NCBI GenBank assembly: GCA_016630955.3
Contig: CM049987.1
Span: 1,302,001-1,366,000 of the forward strand
Direction of reading: 5' to 3'
From: Didymella arachidicola
Taxonomy: Eukaryota; Ascomycota; Dothideomycetes; Pleosporales; Didymellaceae
Length of the DNA: 64,000 nt
In this document: one piece after another, positions 22,201 through 31,579 of the stretch
Layout: every line of letters starts with the position of its first letter
Position numbering within the stretch: the first letter of the stretch is position 1
Notes under the pieces: model-generated
What the model saw: only the letters and a program-made list of their open reading frames with translations
Database searches by the model: none
Told to the model about the DNA's origin: nothing
Program-made: the position numbers and the translations under genes

Positions 22201-22965
22201 ACAACGGAGCTCTCAGCAGTACCCTTCACCGTTCTGGACAGCGCAAACGCGCAAATAGACAAGCTCTTTCGAAGCACCACACAGCAGTATGAGCTACTCG
22301 GCATGCTTTGTAGATCATCGTCCTTTAGGGTTCTCGACAGTGGGCTTTCGATCCGCGAAGCCACATTCACCAGCATCGAGGACATCTCCAAGTCTTTGAC
22401 GCTCAAGCTTTGGATCGAACGCGCCCAAGTGAGCGTATACGCCAATCACACACCATCTCTCACGTCGACTGCACCTCTGATAAGCAAGAAGCTCTACGCG
22501 CTCAGACTTTGGCGACTCGCTGAACAGGCGGATTCTGATTCTGATTCTGATGCTGATTCTGAGGTTGAAGAGGATCAAGCGGACGCGGAAAGAAGGGTAG
22601 AAAAAGAGCGCATCCGCTTCTACCATCCTCTCCCGCACATCTGCACAGAAGTACACACGTCCCTCGAATCAGCAAATCGTGCGGCAAGGCGTGTCCAGAT
22701 CGAGCTCAGTCACGAGGAAGCGCCAAAGTCTATGCAGGCGGAGTGCCAGAGAGAAGATTTGAAGAAATTCAATAAGAAACTAGAAGACCTGCGCATGGAG
22801 GCAGAGGAAGGCGATGATGAGAGCAAAGGACCTAGTTTATTTGAGTATGAGGAGGGACGGAGGAGGGGTTGCTGGAGGAGCATCTTCACGGGCGTCGGTC
22901 CGCAGAAATCTGACTTCGAGTTGCTGGTCATAAGTGTGGGTGTGAGTGGGCCGAGGAACATCTAA
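19273..22965 (+). CDS. Very large disordered protein, probably nuclear, function unknown
   Basis: An uninterrupted frame with 1230 residues from the ATG at 19273 (context ACCAAAATG), or 1378 from an ATG at 18829. I prefer 19273 because the upstream 148 codons look less protein-like and the conserved-looking part starts soon after it (PVRPAEVWLTDHPLSEEE). Most of the protein is Ser/Thr/Pro-rich with little predicted order. There is a basic cluster (PKRSKSG) followed by an acidic run (EDEGISDEDDDFNFEE). Near the C-terminus is an Asp-Ser repeat encoded by GATTCT units, then a charged, helical stretch (REDLKKFNKKLEDLRMEAEE). This composition suits a nuclear scaffold or regulator, but no domain is recognised. 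Confidence 0.8.
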   Translation: MLTATQHSLTAPLPTKVSSKFNDHSFGAPPVRPAEVWLTDHPLSEEEAEAHERRVPVRFKANTRAKQEAREYMHAYFVESRSGCSKTDTIDHSRQPSKDSSQILKRTNSWKATTTTSTAPARMRMNDLSWGASSSSRKRSLPPTSYTATPKRSKSGPFLVESGSEDEGISDEDDDFNFEEPIAVAPEQPARRGFAQDRPRLDPGQEVKALSTSLKTPMVRQDLARDSQASKLNKNRLMTMMAKKHGGPGNLKPSSGKLQAVVSSTTGKDAEHLTAATRTSSLMLSAKAELRNGHWNAPRATSVWQATSKSLPAQIASTTSQTTNARHNFQAKLTGSIAKPLLEQRRLTQGSRLSDQTATQTRTQQTPSPAPVSTTTRKAVITHPQNAANSNSLRDLLGAQEMLRRKATQEEDNGRNEWGDAQANRTASVSLAKDTRRPGVGTSYGPRLGARKNSSQDQESRSSRDAHATTSGEVSERIGSEAHVMLSNVTRNPVWADGSREFSGLKQQQTQTSYFRNSLASDSAPTVKRTSTENLRQPDLNTRLAPPSVHRTTHRPDLKKGTELVRGASAQRSNEDHCNNVADRTKQWPSDLSPTSPKTIRAHDKLSLRKRQSLIVEKPINKEKAVPLSSEIPSRPIIPPTTAQRKDQGHHVPDKPLDSVSSEAHPGQRAVAESSVTPIYLKSDCDRGINNGLDTQTPSKTRPAASPTRPETYAVESFDKEAPPSPETVNTSNNDHIVHVTDQYASPVALTGPRMPTAIMIRPETLSDQSLRAQGISEISSLLKTVVSTETSQTATVSSTTEWRITPHDEEAEPMDADPDGPDTVAYQDVRDPLEFAAEGAISRHISVTFSDVDKPTPTMSVDESQCRSAPDFSSGLSAVPPASRITSESESSLPVSDIERASAEPPAVIVSEKFPPQSLAVPAVLNDAEKALTEYPELTTDVRNILLSPTLSPTAEPYFEYTVHQTISSSHSSTITTELSAVPFTVLDSANAQIDKLFRSTTQQYELLGMLCRSSSFRVLDSGLSIREATFTSIEDISKSLTLKLWIERAQVSVYANHTPSLTSTAPLISKKLYALRLWRLAEQADSDSDSDADSEVEEDQADAERRVEKERIRFYHPLPHICTEVHTSLESANRAARRVQIELSHEEAPKSMQAECQREDLKKFNKKLEDLRMEAEEGDDESKGPSLFEYEEGRRRGCWRSIFTGVGPQKSDFELLVISVGVSGPRNI
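22531..22560 (+). repeat. (GATTCT)n hexamer repeat inside a coding region
   Basis: Five consecutive hexamers, four GATTCT and one GATGCT, encode Asp-Ser pairs near the C-terminus of the large disordered protein. Confidence 0.9.
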
Positions 22966-23237
22966 GAAACAGAGACGCAGGCATGACTCTGGGAGTATAT
23001 AGGATATTGCAGTATAAGTACAGTACATGAAGAAAGACGAGAAATTTGGCTTCCTAGAAGACTAATCATGATGTTGTGCAAAGTCTTTGTTGACGTGAAT
23101 AACGGAGCTGTCTGTAGACCACTGAGATGCTAGCCCAAGCGTAGTAGGTAAGTATGGACGCGAAAGGATACGTGTAGCGTTGTGGTGCAAATGTCACGTC
23201 TTGCGACACAACAACGCAAAAAGGGAGCAAAAAGAGA

Positions 23238-23309
23238 TAGCTGAGACTGGTTTCGATCCAGTGTCCTCCGGGTTATGAGCCCGGCGCGCTTCCGCTGCGC
23301 CACTCAGCT
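23238..23309 (-). tRNA. Initiator tRNA-Met (CAT)
   Basis: 72 nt, intronless. The acceptor arms AGCTGAG and CTCAGCT pair perfectly, with A1:U72 as in eukaryotic initiators. The anticodon arm CCGGGCTCATAACCCGG has the three G-C pairs next to the loop that mark initiator tRNAs, with anticodon CAT. The T loop reads ATCGAAA in place of the usual TTCRANN, again an initiator trait. The D arm GGCGCAGCGGAAGCGCGCC is also typical. It lies alone between the large disordered gene and the zinc transporter. Confidence 0.96.
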
Positions 23310-23623
23310 TTGTACTCTGATTGGACGCAAGATTTTTACATTAAAATACATATAACCTACAATTTGATCTGAACATCGTCCTATTGCTTCTAATTATCAC
23401 CTTGCACTCCTTTTGACTCTATGGATACGAGCTGGGATAATAGCGGGGCTCATGTTGGGGTAAGATGGAGCAGCATCCACGACAAGAGATCCAAATCTTG
23501 CAATTACTACGCACCACCATCTTAACATGCAGTCATGAAACCCAAATGCAAACGGCGAAATGCAGAGATATGTCTAGTCCAGTCGACCATGCTATCCAAT
23601 CCTCATTTATGCACGCGTCCTGC

Positions 23624-25208
23624 TCACGCCGTCAGCGCGGAGCTGATCCCAAGAATGCCCATACCCGCAAACGCACTAACAAAGCACAACTTCCTACTAT
23701 GCGTAAGATCCAGGCTCTCGCCCAACAACTGCAAGCTCACCATCGCCATGATGCCCGCTGTGAACGCAAACATGCACCCATACACCTTCTGACCCGGCTC
23801 GCCGACGCCGTTCTCCTTTCCGCGCCCGGCGACTTTAAACCACAGCGCTGCGACCCCGGCCCCGAGAGGCTGGGAGACGCCGCCTAGAAGCGCGGACCAG
23901 GACATGGCTTTCCAGCGCGAGTTTATGGCAAGGTAGAGAGGGAGGGCGAGTGCGAAGCCTTCCGTTATGTTGTGAATGAACAAAGCGAGGAAGATTGAGA
24001 AGCCGAGCGTGGGATTGGCGTGGTTTGTAGCATAGGTTATGAACCCCTCCGGAATCTTGTGCAGAGCAATTGCAGTCGATGTCTGCAGACCGATCGCAAG
24101 GAACGCGTTGGTTGGGACGTGGTGGTGGTGCTGATGAGCATGAGAGGCGTGCGAGTGGTGCGAGGAGTGGGAGGAGGTGCTAGAGAGAGATGTTGTGCTG
24201 TGCTTTTGGACCAAAAGAGGGTGGTCGTGACCGTGACCATTAAGAGAGGGGAGGCATGTGATAGAGCTCTCCATTGTCGCAGGCCCAGAGCGGGAGGGCA
24301 CCAATGGTGTTGTCTCATCGACGTCTTCGAGTGTGAGAAGTTGACGGTCGTGAGCGTACGGTCCTTGTGTGGTTTGGTGTCGGCTTGCCGCGGTGGGTCG
24401 TGGTGGGTTGAGATGCTGGCTCGATTTCGAGGCATGTAGACGCGGTGGGCGTTGCAGACCGTTCTTGAAACACCCTGTTCCACATGCATCTGAGTAACCA
24501 TAGCATTGCCCATTTTCGTCGCAAAGCTCTTTCTTTTGGCGTATGACGAGTTGCGAGACCTTGGTCGAGAGGGATTTATGCAACGAGGGCCTTCGGAGTG
24601 GGCCGTTGCTACTGTTTGTGCCGTATGAGCGGTCTTCGTAGCCATCGACTTGCATGAGTCCAGGATTGTGTTCTTGCATGGGCTTGTGCGAGTGTGCAGC
24701 TTCTTCATCCCCACTCTTGCCCTCCTCTTCGTCGCCATGCTGGTGGTCGCAATCAACGATAGAGTGTGGAATGTATCGATGCATAATGTCTGACACGACA
24801 GAAATACCCAATGCACCTAACAAGAAGCATCCAATCATAATGAGTGTTGCATTTCTTGGCGTCATCCCTCCCTCGATCAGGTACTTCTTTGACGAAGGCA
24901 GCATGCTGAACAAGGAAGAGAAAATCTACATTATCGTTAGCGGAAGCATCCACCTGGTATGGAACATGTCACATACCATGACACCAAAAGATAGGCTCAA
25001 TCCGGTGGACAAAAAAGCATTGCTATCCTCAATTTTGAAGTTTCTTTGCCCAGGGAAATGGCGGATGACAAGGTCAACGCATATTATCGATGCACCAAAT
25101 GTACAGGCTGCGCATGATTTAGCGAACGTTTCCTATTGTTACACCTGTAAACATACCGATCCCACTCACAACCGCCATAACCCATCCTCGTGTATCGTTG
25201 TCGAGCAT
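23624..25208 (-). CDS. ZRT3: ZIP-family zinc transporter, ZRT3-like
   Basis: Probably exports stored Zn2+ from the vacuole to the cytosol. Three exons (25208-25157, 25107-24977, 24925-23624) with introns of 49 and 51 bp keep phase and give 494 residues. The N-terminus has hydrophobic segments (WVMAVVSGIACTFGASIICV; LIMIGCFLLGALGISVVSDI). A long cytosolic loop holds Cys- and His-rich clusters (DENGQCYGYSDACGTGC; a His/Ser run ending HAHQHHHHVP) that can bind zinc. The ZIP signature follows: HKIPEGFITY in one helix and FIHNITEGFALALPLYLA in the next, supplying the His, Asn and Glu metal ligands. Loop length and order fit Zrt3 rather than plasma-membrane Zrt1/2. Localisation is by family. Confidence 0.9.
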
Positions 25209-25942
25209 GGCTACACGCTTCCGTCCACCTGCTTCCGTACTTGCGTCTGTGTTGTCCTCGTGACGTATCGCGTTAAAAGCTCAACCGCGCTAAAAGCTCA
25301 ACCGCGCCTCGTGTAAGGCTCTGCACCGGAAACCTAATATATGGAGATCTAATGTACGCGATTTGGTCTTCCTGAGAGTAAGGAAAGCTTGATATGCACG
25401 AGGGAGATATGTAGGTAGCCCTGGTGATGATGGCACCTTGATGGGCACAGTGCAGATCAAACAGGCGCTAGTTGTAGGACTGAAATAATTTTGTCACGTG
25501 AATGTCAAATGTGGTCATTGTGATTCGTCCAGAAGCAAGGGCTGTGATTAAGCATCATATCATTTACACGTCTCATGGTGAATGTAGGCTGTGTGACACG
25601 CATAGGCGGGATATTCTTCGAGTCTGCTCTGGTCACACAGCTGGGTCGAAAGGGTCAAAACGCTTGCGGCAGAGTAGTAGATCATTGTCTCTCATTCATG
25701 ACTATGTGCGAGTCTTTTATCGAATCCCTCAAAGGATCTCTTCCTTATCTCGCCGGATTCGGCTCTGGCTCTTTATGAAATCAAAACTCCTGACAAGCTT
25801 GCAGTCTTCTGCTGTGCTAATGTCATGCTCCCAGTGCGCCTTCGCTATGCTCCATTGATAGGAAAAACGGTCTTTCAAGAAAGGCAATAAATGTGAGTAA
25901 GAGGTAATGCAGGCTGTCAAGCGTGAGAATGCAAAGAAGAAG
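25209..25942. other. Intergenic stretch, no gene seen
   Basis: Upstream of the zinc transporter and downstream of the mannosyltransferase. It includes a 17 bp perfect tandem duplication (25274-25307) in what is probably the transporter promoter. No supported open frame. Confidence 0.5.
25274..25307 (+). repeat. 17 bp perfect tandem duplication
   Basis: TAAAAGCTCAACCGCGC occurs twice with no spacer, about 70 bp upstream of the zinc-transporter start codon (minus strand). Confidence 0.9.
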
Positions 25943-27629
25943 TTATGCCTTCGGTGGCTCGGGAACAAGGATCTTGTGCCACTTGCCCTCACCATCTTCA
26001 GGTCTATCGTTGATAACAAGAAGGTTCGGTCCGCCGCAGTAGCTTCCTGGCTTGGCGGTTCTGGTGATCTCAGCCCAGTGGCCGGCGCGGTCAGCGCTAG
26101 TTGCGTTGTGGGCGAAGCCGCGTGCTGGATCATCGTACTCCCAGACATTGTCGGTGACAATCTGGCCAGGCTCGTCCCCGAGTCGTGAATTGGGACTAGG
26201 GAACCCAACTATTGGATTGAGAATATCGTGAATGATCGAGTATAGACGCTCCGGTCGACGAATGAAATTGAGCCATGACAAGGTCTTCTCGGTGTACGCA
26301 ACTCGTATATAGGGATTCAGATAGATGCCGGACTCTGCAGGCATGCCCTTTCCAGTTCGTCGGTATTGGAGATCAGCATTGATTAAACAGCATTCAGAGG
26401 CCTCCCAGAAGATCTCCTCCTCGTAACGGAAGCGCAGCGGCGCATGACGGTTCGGCGCAGTATTGTGGGCGGCATTGGTAGTGTTGGCTTGTTTTTCTTC
26501 AAACGGAGCCGGATCCTGAAACCATTGGGCTTCGTACGCCACCATACCTCCCCAGCAGCTTCGTACCCTTACAGCATCTTTCTGTGCAAGTATGTCCTGC
26601 CTGCTGGTTGCAGAACCGGCGCTTGTGAAGTACGGGAAGAAGGGAATGCCCGTAACACGGCCGTCGAAATCGCGAGTAGCGAAACGGTCGTAGTATTTGA
26701 AGGCGTTGATGAAGTCGAGGGCACAAGCTGCGCTGTAGTTGGTGCGACCGGTTGAATCGATGTTGGTCGCAAAGAGGAGTTGAACAGCGTCGACCGCGTG
26801 GAAGTTGACATCGTTGAGGTATAGGATCTTATCGAACTTGATGCCCTGGTGATCGATGGGAGCCAGGGCTCGATTTCGCACCTCTGCCAAGAATGCGATG
26901 CGCTTCAGACGAGTCTCTCCTGTACGCAGAGTGACGCGCGGTAGTGTGCTATAATCGAATCTTTCGCCGACAATGGTGGAGTTGCCTGGCAAATTAGCTG
27001 TGGTCGGGGATGCAGAGGATCTTCGACTCACATGTGACGTTGGCACGAAAGCTGTCGAGCGACTGCTTTGCCGCCTCGGTGGGGTTGTCTTCATAAATGC
27101 TCAGGTGCACATTGTCCGGGCCCAACAGATCGATCAGCTCAAGAACGGACCTGCCCCAGCCGCCAGATGTGAGCTGACCCAGATCTTCGTATAACGACGC
27201 TGCAATGAAGACCTTCTCGCTGTATGGGTTTGCTCGACCTGGCTCGGTGCCGTTTGTTGCTCGCTGCTGGAGCTCGACGTAGTGAGCGGGGCGATTGGTG
27301 TAGCTGGGAAAGAAAATGCCTGCGACAAGCACCAGGAAGGCGCAAAAGTATGGAAACGCAAAGACAGTGTAGTAGATGGCACGCAGAATCGAGCGCTTCT
27401 TCCTCCGCGGTGTCACCAGATGGGTGTATGTGGCTCGCTCAGACAGCGTCTTCACGCCGGGCAGCCTAGAGCTCAAGGTGCTGAGCCATGACGACGGCGA
27501 TACGGAGCGCTTCAGGTCCGGAAAGTCCTGGGCCTCGAGCGAGGTGCGAGGTAGGCGCTCGTAGTCGTGTCGCGGCAAGTCCGACATTGGGATTGAGGAT
27601 ACGGTGCGTCGGCGAAGCAGAACCCGCAT
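25943..27629 (-). CDS. CAP59/CMT1-type alpha-1,3-mannosyltransferase, Golgi type II membrane protein
   Basis: Family (CAP59_mtransfer) named after Cryptococcus Cap59 and Cmt1, which act in capsule and glycan synthesis; in filamentous fungi members probably extend wall or secreted glycans. Two exons, 27629-27032 and 26985-25943, with a 46 bp intron (GTGAGT...TTTGCCAG), give 546 residues. There is a cytosolic basic stretch (PRRKKRSI), one transmembrane helix (about residues 85-107) and a lumenal catalytic region. Family landmarks are FIAASLYEDLG, the acidic KILYLNDVNFHAVDAVQLL, CALDFINAFKYYDRFATRD and VRVRSCWGGMVAYEAQWF. Potential Asn glycosylation sites are present (NSTI, NYSA, NATS). Met15 (27587) is an alternative start. 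The acceptor substrate is unknown. Confidence 0.88.
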
Positions 27630-28267
27630 GTGACGGGAACGCAGAATGAGAGACTAGCCGAAGGGTAGCTGCGAACGATCTTATGCCATGCGAACGAGCA
27701 CTGTTGCAGCGGCGGTCCGGTGGAAACGTAGGTGTAGTAGGTGTCGAGAGATGGCCAAGAAGGGGACTCCTGCTCGAAACGGGCTGGGCCTTCGGTCTAT
27801 TGTCACTCACAATCTTAATTACCCCAAGCACCCAGCCACGCCAGCCCACACCGTGGATGGACGGGGCGCAGCACGCCAGGGTCAACCGTCAACGAGGACC
27901 CTTGCAACGTGTGTCGGCCCACCAGGACCAAACCCATACAGTTTTCGGTGCCGCAACCATGCCAACCGCGGTAAGCATCGATGTGCACCGATCACCCACG
28001 TCCTCTGCCATCGGCGCATATCACAGCTGAGTCTGGCAAGGCGTGTGCATGACATAAGCCCACCGCTCGAGCAAAAAGCGAGGGAGAGCGTCTGAGCGCA
28101 GCCCCGGCTAAGCCTTCGAGGCCCTCCACCCAGGAAAGACAAATCGCAGCTGAGCCTCGTATTCTTAGAATACTTACTACGTAGATCGCTCACAAGATGC
28201 ACACACGGCACGCAGGATAACACGCCCAATTGCTGCTTTGCGAGAGCGTCAAAGCTGCTGAGCGGCA

Positions 28268-28293
28268 CTGAGTGCCGACTCTGAGTGCCGACT
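28268..28293 (+). repeat. 13 bp perfect tandem duplication
   Basis: CTGAGTGCCGACT twice in a row, followed by a partial third copy (CTGAG). Confidence 0.9.
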
Positions 28294-28368
28294 CTGAGAG
28301 CTGCAGCTCTGCCTTTGTTGACCGAGTAACAACAAACATCGAAGCTCAGCCGAGTTCTACTGCGTAAC

Positions 28369-28399
28369 TGCGTATGCGTATGCGTATGCGTATGCGTAT
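28369..28399 (+). repeat. (TGCGTA)5 microsatellite
   Basis: Five perfect TGCGTA hexamers plus one base, with a degenerate copy on either side (TGCGTAAC before, TCTATGCGTC after). Confidence 0.95.
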
Positions 28400-29652
28400 C
28401 TATGCGTCTATTAAACAGCATTGCGCGTTCGAGAGGCTAAAGGCTAGTGGCACCTGCCGCCGCAGCTGAGACCTCAGTACCATCAAATGCAGTCAGCCTC
28501 GTAGGCTGTAGCCGCGGATTCGTCTAGCGATATAAAGCCATCGTGCACATACATATCTACTGCTGCTCCACCAACACAGCTCGCATCTCGAGCTTCCTGG
28601 AGCTAGCCACACGTCGGAGCACGAGCAGGAACATCCAGCCCGGAGGCCTTCGCTGCCCGACTCTCCGAGCAAGCCAAACAAGCGTGATTCTAGGACGCGC
28701 GGTCCTCATCAAACGTACAACGTAAAAGGGAAGGAAGAAGCGCAGAGCATCACGCGCTGTGGCTGAGCGTGGAACCCATCACAGATGCCATAGGTCGATT
28801 TCTGTGGCCGAGTCCAACCTGCATTCCTACAATGCAGCCCTACGAATTATCACGCTTGCTCACTGCTGGTCGTCTCTATAAATACTAACATCAGTCATTG
28901 ACCTGATAAGATCTCCTCTATCTCGTCCGGTTCTCGCACCAGCACACCTGACCCATCGGGCCGGTGATGTAGATCAATCGATCCGAGATACGGGCGTGGA
29001 AGGACCCTGAGGACGACTGGATTTTGCCCTTGGCACATGTCTTGTTACAACGACGGCAGGGCCCATGTTGCTGCCCTCCTCTTTCCCTGCTATGGCGGTA
29101 TCTGCTCTTGGCTCTTCGACTATCTCCTGCAGTACCCCGCCGTCCGCGAGTCTCAGTAGCTCTTTACTGTGGAACGCGGATGTCGGCGGACCAGCTTGCA
29201 GTATTGATTTGCCCTTCTTATCCGGCCCTGTCCTGCGGCAACTTCATGAGTGCCTCTGCTCCTGCTGTTGAGCAGTTTCGGCGGATCGATAGAATTGTTG
29301 TACAATGGCTCTGAAATGCTTTTGAATCTACCTATCCAGGCACATCTGCTCTCTGCTTCCCCACCTCGCATACCGGCCTTGGAGACGGGTCCCTTCATCA
29401 CTACACTTGTCAGCTAGGTCCGCTGATATCGTTGCGCAACTACCGAGAGACAAACACAGGGGCAAGGAAAGCAGTACCTGGTTGTCGTGGGTCCTCGATA
29501 TTGGACTTCCACCTTGGGCCCCGTCTCACGCTCCTATCTTGCTCTTGCTTTCGCCCCGACCTTCCACGGTGTGGCTGCCGCGTATATGGGTCGCCACCAC
29601 TGTACTTAGTTGGAGCAGTGTGCTGAGTATGTTCATGATGAGGGTCAGGGTC

Positions 29653-30663
29653 TTACGGAAACAAGTACGCACAGCAATCCCCTCCTTCAGGGGTAGAACC
29701 TCGAGGCATGTCCTCAGCAGATGCCGCATATTGACTACTCGAACGTGTACCTAACTCGGTACTCGAAGACCGTCTCCGCTCACTCTCTTGGCTCCGACCG
29801 CTCTTCTGGCGCTTGACCTGCCTCTTGCAGTGGACAACGCCTTCGATGACGGCAGGGTAGCCATCAACGACTTCAATACTATCGACTTCAAATGATATTG
29901 GCCGATCGAGTGCCTCGACTAACGACGCTGCTGCAGGATCCAACCGTCGTTTCCGCCTCGCCTGCTGCACGGTACCGCCACGTGTTCGCTCTTGGTCGAC
30001 CTGTTCGATAACCTCACGTTGTGGGCGAGGTTGATCGGCTAGGTGCTGCACACGCGCCGCTGCTAGATCTCTTCGAGGTGGAATGTACGCGTACCATCCA
30101 CCTTGAGGAGGTACCCGCTGGAACACTGGTGGTGGCTGCCAAAAATGCTCATACGAAGTGCCCGGCTGGCGCCAGTCGAACGCACGTCGGTGAGTTGCAG
30201 GCTGCGCGTGTACTGGTGCTGGCATCGGTAAAAGTGGCTGTACCTGTCTCTGCTGTGGCCAAAGCGGGTCATTCTCCGGACTGAATTCTCCTCTTAGCCC
30301 TATTGTGTGCCCGCTCTGGTCGAGCCCTTGCTGGCGCTGCGCACGCAGCGGCATCCGCTTCGTTGCATCCGCAAGCTTTCCCTCCTCTTTGTCATACCTC
30401 GTCCCTCGAATCTTCTCCTGTAACTCGACATCCTCGATTTCGACGACTCTCACAGTATTGCGCTGAAAAAGATCAATGAGCTCTTGACATCGCCAACTCA
30501 TGTATCGATGCACTGTGTATGCACCTAATGCCAGCAGACCGGTGCCCAGAACTGCTGCCATGACGAGACCGGCTAGGACAGCAGGTGTGGGCATAGTAAC
30601 ATTGACGGCTTCGAGATGCCAGCCGTGCTCGTGTTTATCATATATCAGCATTTTCATACACAC
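29653..30663 (-). CDS. Single-pass membrane protein with long disordered tail, unknown function
   Basis: Intronless, 336 residues from the first ATG; the ATG at residue 24 (30594) gives a more typical start (MPTPAVLAGLVMAAVLGTGL). One transmembrane helix covers about residues 28-50, followed by YTVHRYMSWRCQELIDLF, which continues as an amphipathic helix. The remainder is rich in Pro, Gln and Arg and ends in a Ser/Arg-rich segment with two Cys (EGGDCCAYLFP). The orientation suggests a short outside or lumenal N-terminus and a long cytosolic tail. I know no family for it. The frame is clean, and a small membrane protein gene follows on the same strand side at 31125. Confidence 0.65.
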   Translation of the reverse strand: MCMKMLIYDKHEHGWHLEAVNVTMPTPAVLAGLVMAAVLGTGLLALGAYTVHRYMSWRCQELIDLFQRNTVRVVEIEDVELQEKIRGTRYDKEEGKLADATKRMPLRAQRQQGLDQSGHTIGLRGEFSPENDPLWPQQRQVQPLLPMPAPVHAQPATHRRAFDWRQPGTSYEHFWQPPPVFQRVPPQGGWYAYIPPRRDLAAARVQHLADQPRPQREVIEQVDQERTRGGTVQQARRKRRLDPAAASLVEALDRPISFEVDSIEVVDGYPAVIEGVVHCKRQVKRQKSGRSQESERRRSSSTELGTRSSSQYAASAEDMPRGSTPEGGDCCAYLFP

Positions 30664-31124
30664 TAGCTAGCCACGGAACAAACAACCCAACCTCTCGTCG
30701 CACCCACTCCACCCTACCACGAATGCATCCCGTCACCAGATATTAACGACGGCCATTGTAATGTGTCACCCGAGAGCTAGCTATACTTAGCGCTCCATGT
30801 ACAACGCCCTAAGCGACTTGGGGACCTGTCACGTCCGGATACCCGGCTCCCACCCTCCAGTAATGCAAAAGAACCCATATGAAGCAAACCTGTACTCCCC
30901 TTGTAGTCGTGTGTCACGGTGTGCGGTGTACGACACAGTGAATTGACGTCGATAGTCTGCAGCCAAAACCAACATAACTCCGCTCGACCGCGAGACTTGC
31001 AACCTGTCAACGTCAGCACAGCATCATGCGCACCAATCAAGAGACCCAAAACATACCTCCGGCTATAGCGCTAGACCGGAGTGTATTTCCCCTCATCTCG
31101 TTCTCATCTCAGGCAATCTGGGGG
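30664..31124. other. Intergenic, no gene seen
   Basis: Short frames only. It separates two minus-strand membrane-protein genes and probably holds the promoter of the one ending at 29653. Confidence 0.4.
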
Positions 31125-31289
31125 TTACGCCGGCGCGGTTTGTCCCTGCCGCTCCTGCAGCTCTGCGAACTCGGCGTCGACAGCGCGGCTACAGCTGCTG
31201 TACAGACACCAAGAGAAGAAAATGGCGAAAGCGGCCACCAGAACGAGGGTCAGCACGATGGCGTGCGAGGCGGGCATATGGTATGTCAT
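31125..31289 (-). CDS. Possible 54-residue single-pass membrane protein
   Basis: A short minus-strand frame with a textbook layout: a short N-terminus (MTYHMPASHA), one strongly hydrophobic helix (IVLTLVLVAAFAIFFSWCLY), and a small polar tail rich in Glu and Gln (EFAELQERQGQTAPA) before TAA. The hydrophobic block of 20 residues without a charge makes a chance frame less likely. It lies between the mitochondrial EF-G2 gene and another single-pass membrane protein on the same strand. No family is recognised; transcript evidence is needed to accept it. Confidence 0.4.
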   Translation of the reverse strand: MTYHMPASHAIVLTLVLVAAFAIFFSWCLYSSCSRAVDAEFAELQERQGQTAPA

Positions 31290-31579
31290 TTCGGTGTAGC
31301 GGGATGCTGGAGTATACGGTCTTGCTGAAGACCGTGGGATAGAATTGATAGGGCTGAGAACGGTTTAAACGAGTGAATATGCTTCCGATTCGACTGCCTC
31401 CGAACTCGCTGGTGTTGATCTAGGTGAGAGACTACGTAAAAGCCTCATGTGAAGATGGAGCGGCGTGTGGAAATAAACAAATCGTGGCTTTCACCTCGGG
31501 GCCCAAGGAGAACCAACTATGGTACCCTATTATTACAGTCTTGTACAGTCTATACCTTTCCAATCCAATCATACAGCAC

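Larger units (their letters stand above)
27630..29652. other. Long intergenic stretch with short tandem repeats, no supported gene
   Basis: About 2 kb between the mannosyltransferase start and the 3' end of the membrane-protein gene. Short frames on both strands carry no domain. It contains the hexamer microsatellite at 28369 and a 13 bp duplication at 28268. Confidence 0.5.
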
